This document shows, piece after piece, positions 9,872 through 17,920 of a DNA stretch of 64,000 nucleotides. Numbering within the stretch: position 1 is the first letter of the stretch; each line of letters opens with the position of its first letter. Under the pieces are notes generated by a model. That model did not search any database and was not told the origin of the DNA. It worked only from the letters and a program-made list of their open reading frames with translations. Source of the DNA: Myxococcus stipitatus (GTDB taxonomy: Bacteria; Myxococcota; Myxococcia; Myxococcales; Myxococcaceae). The DNA is taken from contig NZ_JAKCFI010000004.1 of the NCBI RefSeq assembly GCF_021412625.1, positions 372,001 through 436,000 of the forward strand, given 5' to 3'. A program made the position numbers and the translations under genes.

Positions 9872-11515
9872 CTACACCCTGACGACCATGGGCACCACCA
9901 GGGGGCGCTTGGAGGTGTACAGCCGGAACGCACGGCGCACCACCCGGGTGAGCTCCTCTCTCACCAGCGCGTCATCCCCGCGTAACTGCGGGGACATTTC
10001 CTCGAAGAGCCCCCGCGCGTCCTGGGCCACCCGGGGCAGGAGCACCTGTTCGTCCAGGGACAGCCCCTGGCCGGACAGCTGCGGGCCCGCCACCAGCTTC
10101 TGGGTGTCCCGCTGGAGCACCACCACCGCCGCCACCAGGCCCGTCTCCGACAGCCGCACCCGCTCCTGGAGTGTGTCCGCCGTCACCACGCCACTGCCGA
10201 AGCGGTCCTTGAAGATGCGGCCGGAGGGCACGCTCCCGGTGAAGCGGCCCAGGCCGTCCTGGAAGCTGACCACGTCGCCGTCCTGGGCGAGCAGGCACTG
10301 GGCGGGCTCCAACCCCGACTCCCGGGCGGTGGCCAGATGTCGGTGCAGGTGCCGCCCCTCGCCGTGGACGGGGATGAAGTGACGCGGCTTCACCAGCTCC
10401 AGCACGCGCTTCTGCTGGGGGCGGCTGGCGTGGCCGGAGACATGGACGCCGGGCTCCACCTGCGCGTAGGCGACGCGCGCGCCGCGCCAGTGCAACTCGT
10501 CGATGAGCGCCCCCACCACGCGCTCGTTGCCGGGGATGGGGCGCGAGCTGAGCACCACCAGGTCCCCGGGGCCCAGCCTCACCGGCCCGTCCCCCGCGGC
10601 CAGCTGAGACAGGCCCGCGCGTGGCTCGCCCTGGGCCCCCGTGGTGAGCACCATGACGCGCTGGGGGGGGAGCAGCGGCACCGTGTCCACGTGGACGAAG
10701 AGGGAGTCGGGCACGTCGAGGTAGCCCAGCTGCCGCGCCATCTCCACGTTGCGCTGCATGCTGCGGCCCTGGAGGGCGACCTTGCGGCCCAGCCGCTCGG
10801 CGAGCGCCAGCAGGTGCCGCACGCGGTGCAGGTTGGAGGAGAAGAGCGCCACCACGACGCGGCCGGTGGCGTCGCGGAACAGGCGCTCGAAGGTCTGCTC
10901 CACCACGCGCTCGCTGCCCGTCTCCTCGGACAGCTCGGAGTTGGTGGAGTCCGACAACAGGCACAGCACGCCCTGCTCGCCCGCCTCGCCCCAGCGCTCC
11001 AGGTCCGTGCGCAGCCCGTCGATGGGGTCGGGGTCCAGCTTGAAGTCGCCGGTGTGGATGAGGGTGCCCTCGGGCGTGCGGACGATGAAGCCCACCGCGT
11101 CCGGCACGGTGTGCGTCACGCGGCTGGCCTCCACCTGGAAGACGGTGCCCACGGGGAACGGCTCGCGCGGCTCGATTTCGCGCAGGTCCGCCTCCACGCC
11201 CAGCTCCTCCAACCGGTGGCGCGCCATGGCCAGGGTGAAGCGCGTGGCGTAGATGGGCACGCCCGGCACTTCGCTCAGCAGATATGGGAGCGCGCCCAGG
11301 TGGTCCTCGTGGCCATGGGTGAGCACCACGCCCTTGAGCTGCGCGGCGTTCTGCTTCAGGTGGGTGAAGTCCGGGATGATGATGTCGACGCCGGGCATCC
11401 CTTCGGCGGGGAACATCAGGCCGGCGTCGATGAGGAGCAACTCCCCACGGCAGGCGATGACCAGGGAGTTGAGGCCGATTTCGCCGAGGCCCCCCAGGGG
11501 AATGACTTGAAGCAT
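9872..11515 (-). CDS. rnj: Ribonuclease J
   Basis: Metallo-beta-lactamase/beta-CASP ribonuclease with 5'-3' exonuclease and endonuclease activities in RNA turnover. It starts with MLQVIPLGGLGEIGLNSLVI. The zinc motif HGHEDHLG lies at about residues 69-76, HTGDFK at about 165, and the beta-CASP region contains SSRPIPGNE and GHASRP. The segment PRHFIPVHGEGRHLHRH is typical of RNase J, and 547 residues is the usual length. It leads a minus-strand cluster with yajQ, a CBM9-like gene and rimO, so RNA decay and ribosome modification are linked in one unit. Confidence 0.93.
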   Translation of the reverse strand: MLQVIPLGGLGEIGLNSLVIACRGELLLIDAGLMFPAEGMPGVDIIIPDFTHLKQNAAQLKGVVLTHGHEDHLGALPYLLSEVPGVPIYATRFTLAMARHRLEELGVEADLREIEPREPFPVGTVFQVEASRVTHTVPDAVGFIVRTPEGTLIHTGDFKLDPDPIDGLRTDLERWGEAGEQGVLCLLSDSTNSELSEETGSERVVEQTFERLFRDATGRVVVALFSSNLHRVRHLLALAERLGRKVALQGRSMQRNVEMARQLGYLDVPDSLFVHVDTVPLLPPQRVMVLTTGAQGEPRAGLSQLAAGDGPVRLGPGDLVVLSSRPIPGNERVVGALIDELHWRGARVAYAQVEPGVHVSGHASRPQQKRVLELVKPRHFIPVHGEGRHLHRHLATARESGLEPAQCLLAQDGDVVSFQDGLGRFTGSVPSGRIFKDRFGSGVVTADTLQERVRLSETGLVAAVVVLQRDTQKLVAGPQLSGQGLSLDEQVLLPRVAQDARGLFEEMSPQLRGDDALVREELTRVVRRAFRLYTSKRPLVVPMVVRV

Positions 11516-11578
11516 TTGGAGGGAGTCTAAGGACTCCCCCCGTCGCGCGCGGCTGAAAGTTTCACCGCCCCCAACCCA

Positions 11579-11932
11579 TCAGGTGAGGCGGATGGGGATG
11601 CCGTGCCCCTGCGGCTCGGAGGGCTTCTGCGCGTCCTGGGGGCGGCAGGGGCCCCCCGGGCCCGGTCGGAAGAGGTCTGGGCGGTGGAGCCAGGGCTTGA
11701 GCGTGGTGCCGCACCAGGGCTCCAGCGGCCGGGGAGGGAGGGAGCGGAACACGAACCCCCCCGCGGTGATGCGGATGGGGATGCCCGCGCCCGAGGGACG
11801 GGGCGGCTCGAAGTGGTCCGGCCCCCGGGACTTGTTCGCGGGCGGGTCGGCGAGGACGGCCGGTTTCGGGGCGGCGGAGGCGGTGGGGGTGGCTCCGGAC
11901 GACACGGACTTCGGCGCGGACTCGATACGCAT
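11579..11932 (-). CDS. Small Pro-rich protein of unknown function
   Basis: Unrecognised 117-residue protein. It has a low-complexity N-terminus (MRIESAPKSVSSGATPTASA) and two related motifs, GAGIPIRITAGG at about residue 48 and GHGIPIRLT at the C-terminus. The repeat suggests a short structural or recognition element. GGGGGAG lies 6 nt before the ATG, which supports translation. It is in the same orientation as the kinase gene upstream and the RNase J operon downstream. No membrane segment is visible. Confidence 0.5.
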   Translation of the reverse strand: MRIESAPKSVSSGATPTASAAPKPAVLADPPANKSRGPDHFEPPRPSGAGIPIRITAGGFVFRSLPPRPLEPWCGTTLKPWLHRPDLFRPGPGGPCRPQDAQKPSEPQGHGIPIRLT

Positions 11933-12085
11933 GCGGACTCCCCCGGAAAGGCCGGGCCGTGTGCGTACCCGACACGGGAAGTATCGGACGAGGGCGCGTG
12001 GAAGGTGCTTGGGCGCGCCGACGACGCGCCCCGTCGTGGAGGGCGGGGAGGTGTCGGCCAGGTGACCGCCGACGGGCCCTTTCGT

Positions 12086-15000
12086 TCAGGGGGCGCCGGG
12101 GGCGCGTCCCCTTATCCAGGCGCGGACGCGGTGGGCCTCGGCGAACCAGACGGCGGGCTCGGCGTCGTAGAAGCTCAAGGCCTGCTGGGCCAGGGTGCGC
12201 GCGCGGGCCTTGTCCGAACGGGCCAGGGTGCGGGCGAGCGCGAAGCGCGTGGTGGCCAGTGCCTCGCCGGGGCCGGGGTGCGTGGTGCGCAGGGCGAGCG
12301 CGCGCTCCAGGAGGGCGCGGGCCTCCTGGGAGCGCCCCAGGGCGAACTGCGCCTGTCCGAGCACGGTGAGCGACGCGGCCTGGTCCGGATGACCCTTCTG
12401 GAAGGATTCGTAGGCCTCCACGCTGCGGCGGGCCAGGTCGACGGCGTCGCGCGCGCGGCCCTCGCGCAGGGCCAGCTCCGCCAGCAGGCCCAGGTCGGCG
12501 GCTGTCTCCGGATGCGAGGGCCCGTAGGCTTTCAGGTCCAGCGCGAGCGCGCGCTCGCGCAGCTGACGGGCCTCCGGGTCTCTTCCGAGCGCCTCGAGCG
12601 CCGAGGCGAGGTTGTTGAGCGGGTAGCTCAGCGTGGCGCTGTCCTCGCCCATGACGCGCTCCTCCACCGCGATGGCTCGCCGCAGGAAGGGCAGGGCCTC
12701 CTCGAAGCGGCGGCCCACCGTCAGGTGGTAGCCCACCGCGTTGGCGGCCATGCCCGTCTGGGGGTGGTCGGGCCCCATCACCCGCTCGGTCGTCTCCAGC
12801 ACGTACTGGAGCAGGGCCGCGGTGCGCTCGGCCTCGGGCGTGCGCGACAGCGCGGCGGCCTGGTTGCGCAGGGACTCGAGGGTGAGCATGTGCTCGGGGC
12901 CGTGGGCCTGCTCGCGCAGCTTCGCGGAGCGACCGAAGGCCTCCGCCGCCTCGGCGTACTGGCCTCGGAGGAAGGCGTTGCGCGCCAGGCTCGTCTGCAG
13001 CAGCGCCTCCAACTCCGGAGTCCCCCCGGCGCGCTCGATGTTCGACCGGGCCTGCGCGAGCGTCCATTCCTCGAGGACCGGCGTCTGGGAGACGGTGGTG
13101 ACCAGCCGCGCGGCGGCGCGCGCGGCCAGTTCGTCGAGGCGCGTGGCCTGCGCGATGAGCATGGACTCGCGCAGCGCGGCCTGGGCGCGGGCCTCGTCGC
13201 CGAGCACGAGCCCGAGCCGCCCCTCCAACTCGAGCGCCTCGGCGAGCACGGGCGGGTAGCCCAGCGCGCGCGCCTTCTCCAGGGTGACCTTCAGCTCGTC
13301 GCGGGCGCGGTCGTAGCGGCCGGCGTCGACCAGGGCCGTGGCGCGGTCGACCTGGGCGCGCAGGGCCTCCACGTGCTGCCGCTGCTCGGCGGACTCGGGC
13401 AGGTCGCGGCGCAGGGCGTCCGGGTTCGCGCAATCGAGGATGGCGGGCAGCCGCTGCGCGGCGTCGAGGGCGGTGGACAGGGACTCGGCGTCCGTCTGCG
13501 CGAGCACTCCCGCCACGGCGTCCAGCGCGGAGCGCCGCCGGTCGAGACACGCCATGCGCAGGGAGAGCATCGCGTCGGACTGGTGGCCGTCGACGCGCGT
13601 GGCCTCGCAGGCCTCGCGGTGCATGACGGCCCAGTCCTGGGAGAAGGTATCCAGGACCTTCTCCACGCGGGTGAAGAGCTCCAGGGCCTGGGGCTTCTGC
13701 GTCGCGGCGAAGGCCTGTCGCACCTTCTCCTTGCGAGCGCCGTCCCAGATGTTCACCAGGCGGGCCTCGGCGCCCAGACACGGGGCCTGCCGGCGGTTGC
13801 CCATCCACCAGGCGATGCCCATGGAGGCGTAGAGGACGAGGATGCCGCTGGCCATGATGCCTCGGCGCCGCCAGGCCACGGACGGGTCCTTGCCGAGCTC
13901 GGTCAGCAGGGCCTCCATGGAGGGGTAGCGGTCGGAGGGTGCGGGCGCGAGTCCCCGGGTGACGGCGCGCAGCAGCCAGGTGGGGACGCGGCTGCCGCGC
14001 GGCGGCTGGCGCACGCGACCGGCGAGCGACTCGGTGAGGTACGCGGAGGCGTGCTTTCCCTCGAAGGGGAGCTGTCCGTAGAGGGCTTCGTAGAGCGACG
14101 CGCAGAAGCTGAACTGGTCGCCGCGCGCGTCGGTGCGGCCGTCCTCGTGCTGCTCGGGCGGCATGTACGCGGGCGTTCCCAGGACGAGGCCGGCCTCGGT
14201 GAGGGCGGATTCGAGCAGGTCCTCGTCGAAGTGTCGGCCCGGGGGGACGGTGCGTCGGCCCGCCTCGGCCGCGTCCTGGTCCGCCGTGGTGCGGGCCAGC
14301 CCGAAGTCCGTCACCTGCGCGCGTCCCTCACGGCTGACGAGCACGTTGGCGGGCTTGAAGTCGCGGTGCACGAGCCCCGCGGCGTGCGCGGCGGCGAGCC
14401 CGCGTCCCGCCTGGCGGAAGACGTCCAGGATGTCGCGCCAGGAGCGATGCTCCGCGCGCAGCCAGTGGCGCAGCGAGAGCCCCTCGACCAGCTCCATCGT
14501 GATGAAGACGCGCCCCGCGAAGGTCCCCGCGTCGTAGACGGAGACGACGTGGGGATGGGACAGCCGGGCCATGGCCTGCGCCTCGCGCAGCAGCCGCGAG
14601 GAGCCGTCCGCGCGAGCGACGGTGTTGGCTTCCGGGTGCAGCAGCTTGATGGCCACGCGCCGGTGCAGCTCCGGGTCATAGGCGCTGTAGACGACGCCCA
14701 TTCCTCCCGAGCCCAGCTTGTCGAGGATGTGGTAGCGCCCGACGAGGCTTCGGGGGCCGGGCTCTGGCGACGCGGCCTTCGCGGGCGCGGGAGGTGGGAC
14801 GCGCAGGCTCGCGCCAAGCGGGGGCGCGGGGGGCGGCACGACGAGCGTACCCGCCGGGCGAGGCAGCTCCTCCGTGAAGACCGGCACCGCGGCGATGGGC
14901 ACGCCTTGCGAAGCCACGCCGCCGGGCTGGGCTTGTGCCCCGGGGCGCTGGCTGCGCGCGGACGGCACCATGATGGGCGCGTCGACGCCAGCGCTCGACA

Positions 15001-15793
15001 AGGCGACCTGGACGTTGCCGGGCTCGGGGCTCACGCGACGTGTCGCGGGCTTGCCTGATGACGGCAGGGACGCCTCGGTGGCCGGAGGCTCCGCCGGGAC
15101 GCGCACCGGTGCCACGCCGCTGAGCTGTTTGCCTGGGGTCGACAGCGGTGCGGCACTGGCTCCTTGTCCCGTGGGTGGTTCCGCTGGAGGCCGCGCCGCC
15201 GCCACGCCGCCGAGCTGCTTGCCTGGAGTCGATAGCGGAGCGGCGCTGGCGCCTTGTCCCGCTGTTGGCTCCCCTGGAGGCCGCGCCGACGCCACGCCAC
15301 CGACCGGTTTGCCGGTCGAACCGCCCGAGGGCCCGTGGGCTCCCGGCTCGGTCGTCACGTCCGTTGGGCCCGTGCCTCCCGTGAGGACGTCCGTCGCGGT
15401 CGGGGAGGCGGAGGCCGTGTCGCCCAGCGCCTTCCCCTCGACCACGAGGATTCCCATCGGGTCCGTCGACACCTCTGGCTCCGCCCGGCGTCCGGAGCGG
15501 ATGGGCTCGGTGGGATGGTCGCTCGCGGCGTCGAGCTTCCCCTCGCTCCGCGAGGCCAGTGCGTCCGGAGCCTTCGTGGCGCGACGAGCGGCGGCGCCGG
15601 GGGGCGTCACCTTCGCGAGCAGCGCCGCGCAGTCGCGACACCCCTCGGCGTGACGGCGGAGCCGCTGGGCCTCCGCCGCCGGAAGCGAGCCCCTGGCCAG
15701 GGCTCGCGCCGTCTTCTCATCGAAGCAGGACACGAAGGGGATGTTCTCCCACGTGGCAGGTCTCTGAGAAGAGGCTCGCCACGGTCCATGCAT
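12086..15793 (-). CDS. Membrane Ser/Thr kinase with zinc-finger N-terminus and TPRs
   Basis: Eukaryote-like kinase of 1235 residues. The N-terminus has an anti-sigma-like zinc motif (HAEGCRDC). A Pro/Ala/Gly linker of about 280 residues contains near-repeats (GKQLGGVAAARPP). The kinase domain spans about 350-620: glycine loop LGSGGMGVVY, VAIK lysine, catalytic HRDFKPANVL, DFG, and GTPAYMPPEQ. One transmembrane segment (GIMASGILVLYASMGIAWW) at about 645 is followed by an external region with 6-8 TPRs. An alternative GTG start at residue 21 (VSCFDEKTARALARG) has a GGGAG site. Kinase activity is expected because key residues are present. Confidence 0.92.
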   Translation of the reverse strand: MHGPWRASSQRPATWENIPFVSCFDEKTARALARGSLPAAEAQRLRRHAEGCRDCAALLAKVTPPGAAARRATKAPDALASRSEGKLDAASDHPTEPIRSGRRAEPEVSTDPMGILVVEGKALGDTASASPTATDVLTGGTGPTDVTTEPGAHGPSGGSTGKPVGGVASARPPGEPTAGQGASAAPLSTPGKQLGGVAAARPPAEPPTGQGASAAPLSTPGKQLSGVAPVRVPAEPPATEASLPSSGKPATRRVSPEPGNVQVALSSAGVDAPIMVPSARSQRPGAQAQPGGVASQGVPIAAVPVFTEELPRPAGTLVVPPPAPPLGASLRVPPPAPAKAASPEPGPRSLVGRYHILDKLGSGGMGVVYSAYDPELHRRVAIKLLHPEANTVARADGSSRLLREAQAMARLSHPHVVSVYDAGTFAGRVFITMELVEGLSLRHWLRAEHRSWRDILDVFRQAGRGLAAAHAAGLVHRDFKPANVLVSREGRAQVTDFGLARTTADQDAAEAGRRTVPPGRHFDEDLLESALTEAGLVLGTPAYMPPEQHEDGRTDARGDQFSFCASLYEALYGQLPFEGKHASAYLTESLAGRVRQPPRGSRVPTWLLRAVTRGLAPAPSDRYPSMEALLTELGKDPSVAWRRRGIMASGILVLYASMGIAWWMGNRRQAPCLGAEARLVNIWDGARKEKVRQAFAATQKPQALELFTRVEKVLDTFSQDWAVMHREACEATRVDGHQSDAMLSLRMACLDRRRSALDAVAGVLAQTDAESLSTALDAAQRLPAILDCANPDALRRDLPESAEQRQHVEALRAQVDRATALVDAGRYDRARDELKVTLEKARALGYPPVLAEALELEGRLGLVLGDEARAQAALRESMLIAQATRLDELAARAAARLVTTVSQTPVLEEWTLAQARSNIERAGGTPELEALLQTSLARNAFLRGQYAEAAEAFGRSAKLREQAHGPEHMLTLESLRNQAAALSRTPEAERTAALLQYVLETTERVMGPDHPQTGMAANAVGYHLTVGRRFEEALPFLRRAIAVEERVMGEDSATLSYPLNNLASALEALGRDPEARQLRERALALDLKAYGPSHPETAADLGLLAELALREGRARDAVDLARRSVEAYESFQKGHPDQAASLTVLGQAQFALGRSQEARALLERALALRTTHPGPGEALATTRFALARTLARSDKARARTLAQQALSFYDAEPAVWFAEAHRVRAWIRGRAPGAP

Positions 15794-15830
15794 GACGCGG
15801 TGCCGTCAGCGCGCCGCGCTTCACCCTGGC

Positions 15831-17045
15831 TCAGCGGGGAACGAGGACGATGTCATCCAGATACATGACGGGCTGGTCGCCGCCCGTGTCGTCCTGGAAG
15901 TAGAGGTCGCGCAGGGTGCCCGACGTCGCGCCCATCTCGTCGAGCGAGAGCGTCACCTTGTGCCAGACCCCCGCGATGATCGGCCCCCCCGGCGCCGTGT
16001 CCACGCGCATCGTCCCCAGGTAGTCCGTGCCGTCGTGGAGGACCACGCGAATCTGCTGCCCCCCCTGCGTCCCCCCGTGCACCCACAGCTCGATGGCGCT
16101 GTACCGCGACAGGTCCACGCCGGAGTGGTGGAAGAGCAACCCCGACCAACCGTCCGGCTCGAAGCGGATGGCGGAGCTCCCCGCATGGACGGTGCCCGCT
16201 TCGTCCAGCGCGTGGTCCGCCCAGCTCCAGTCCGCGAAGCCGTTCGTGAGCCCGTCCTCGTAGACGGTGGTGCCCGTGCTCGGGTCCGGCTCCGTGCGGC
16301 CGTCCGTCAGCGCCAGCCCCTGCGCGAGCGTCACGGTGCGGACGCCCCGCGTCTGGATGTGGTCGAGGATGGCCGCGAAGTCAGACGTCCGGTATTCCGT
16401 GTCGCGCGTCGGCGTGCCGTCCACGAACTCGTGGAACACGAGGACGAGCCAGCTCTTCTCCGCGATGGCGCGGTCGATCCACTCGCGCACCAGTCCCACG
16501 GGGACACCGCGCGCCACGTCGTTGCCGTACAGCTCGTAGACGACCGTGTCTCGGAAGTTGCGCCCGGCGTTCACCGTGCGGCTGCTGGCGTAGTGCTGCT
16601 TCACGGCGGCGAGCACCGTCGCGTCATAGCGGCCGTACGGCACGATGAGGTCCGGCACCGAGGGCAGGTTCAGGGTGCTCATCAGCCACGCCTGGGAGTC
16701 CTGCAACTCGGAGGACAGGTCCTGGGGTGACAGCGTGGTCAGGTCGGGATGCGTGAGCGTATGGCTCGCGATGCCATTGCCCTCCGTCACCAGCGTCAGT
16801 GCCTGGGCCGTGGTCATGTAGCCGCCCCAGCCTTGTTCGAGCGCCCGCGTGATGAGGCCATACGTCGCCTTGATGCCACGGGCATTGAGCGCCGGACGCG
16901 CGTGAGTGAACTGCGTGGCCCAGCCGTCGTCGAGCGTGATGGTGACCAGGCCCTCCTGGAATGGCTGTGAAGCCCAGGCGGAGGTGTGGAGTGTCAGCAG
17001 CAGTGGAATGAGCAGTGGCTTCCATTCGTGGAATGGCGTTCTCAA
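15831..17045 (-). CDS. Secreted polysaccharide deacetylase with C-terminal beta-sandwich
   Basis: NodB-type carbohydrate esterase, probably acting on chitooligosaccharide or peptidoglycan N-acetyl groups. After a signal peptide (PLLIPLLLTLHTSAWAS) come LVTITLDDGWA (motif 1, with Leu for the usual Phe), SHTLTHPDL (motif 2, metal histidines) and VPYGRYD (motif 3). The C-terminal 150 residues (AIRFEPDGWSGLLFHHSGVD, MYLDDIVLV) look like a carbohydrate-binding jelly roll. A TTG start at 17045, after GGGGGG, gives a clean signal peptide; an ATG at 17114 would add 23 residues. It is convergent with no neighbour and may be free-standing. Confidence 0.85.
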   Translation of the reverse strand: MRTPFHEWKPLLIPLLLTLHTSAWASQPFQEGLVTITLDDGWATQFTHARPALNARGIKATYGLITRALEQGWGGYMTTAQALTLVTEGNGIASHTLTHPDLTTLSPQDLSSELQDSQAWLMSTLNLPSVPDLIVPYGRYDATVLAAVKQHYASSRTVNAGRNFRDTVVYELYGNDVARGVPVGLVREWIDRAIAEKSWLVLVFHEFVDGTPTRDTEYRTSDFAAILDHIQTRGVRTVTLAQGLALTDGRTEPDPSTGTTVYEDGLTNGFADWSWADHALDEAGTVHAGSSAIRFEPDGWSGLLFHHSGVDLSRYSAIELWVHGGTQGGQQIRVVLHDGTDYLGTMRVDTAPGGPIIAGVWHKVTLSLDEMGATSGTLRDLYFQDDTGGDQPVMYLDDIVLVPR

Positions 17046-17269
17046 GACAGCCCCCCGGCCGCGTGGGGTGGGTTGCGGCGTGGATGTGAGCGTTAGCAGA
17101 CAGCTTCCTCGCAAGGCAATCGAGCGGGCGCGCAGGAGCCGTGTGGCCTGGTGGGCAGGAGGGGCGCGAATCCAGATCGGAAGTGACTGGGGATTCGGGG
17201 GTTGGGGGGAGGGTGTTCGTCAGGACCATTGAACGAAACGATTTCACCCCCTTCGAGAGGACACGCTTC

Positions 17270-17845
17270 ATGAAGAAACTCGCCGCGCTCGCATGTCTGG
17301 TCGGCCTACTGGGAGTCCTTCCCGCGCATGCCGCCGAGCTCAAGGACGTGTTCGGCAGGGAGGTGCCCATTGGAAAGGGCAGGCCCACGGTCGTGCTGTA
17401 CGCGAACAAGGGAACGCGCGACGAGCTGCGCGAGCATGCCTACCAGTTCGCCTACGACGTGCGAGCGGGCAAGCCCATCGTCGTGGTGCGCGTGGACCTG
17501 CGCGACGTACCGGGCCTCTTCAAGGGCATGGCACGGGGGGAGATTCGCAAGAGCCACAAGGAGTCGCTCGACCTGATGCGCGACCTGTTCAAGCGCCATG
17601 GCGAGACACCTCCCGCTGAGCTCGACACGTCGCTCTTCATGGTCGCGGACTCCAAGGGAGAGCCGCACGAGGCGGTCGGCCTGAAGAAGGGCTTCAAGGA
17701 CGTCTTCGCGCAGGTGCTCGACCCGTCGGGCCACGAGCTGGCGCGCGGCGCCTTCCCGCAGAGCGCGTCGTCGCTCGGCAAGGCCGTGGCATCGACCGCC
17801 TCCGGCGCGTCGTCCATCCGCTTCGCGGGTGTGACGCCTCGGTAG
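17270..17845 (+). CDS. Exported protein of unknown function
   Basis: A 191-residue protein with signal peptide MKKLAALACLVGLLGVLPAH. The mature part begins AELKDVFGREVPIGKGRPTV, followed by a beta strand (VVLYANKG) and alternating helices, so a thioredoxin-like fold without CxxC is possible. The C-terminus (ASTASGASSIRFAGVTPR) is low complexity. GAGAGGA lies upstream of the ATG at 17270; longer upstream reading adds non-signal sequence. It is convergent with the AAA+ gene and ends at a strong hairpin. The function is not recognised. Confidence 0.7.
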   Translation: MKKLAALACLVGLLGVLPAHAAELKDVFGREVPIGKGRPTVVLYANKGTRDELREHAYQFAYDVRAGKPIVVVRVDLRDVPGLFKGMARGEIRKSHKESLDLMRDLFKRHGETPPAELDTSLFMVADSKGEPHEAVGLKKGFKDVFAQVLDPSGHELARGAFPQSASSLGKAVASTASGASSIRFAGVTPR

Positions 17846-17859
17846 CGGAGGGGGGGCCG

Positions 17860-17892
17860 CCAGTCGTGGTGAGGGTTTCGCACCACGACTGG
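17860..17892. terminator. Bidirectional hairpin terminator
   Basis: CCAGTCGTGGTG and CACCACGACTGG form a perfect 12-bp stem with a 9-nt loop between two convergent genes. No T tract is present on either side. Confidence 0.75.
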
Positions 17893-17920
17893 GGAGCCCA
17901 CTCCGCCTCTGTCTACGCGG

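Noticed and set aside
11603..15058. Very long plus-strand open frame opposite the kinase gene
   Set aside because: It is the antisense of the kinase gene, rich in Arg/Gly/Ala/Gln/Leu without domains. High GC makes such frames open by chance.
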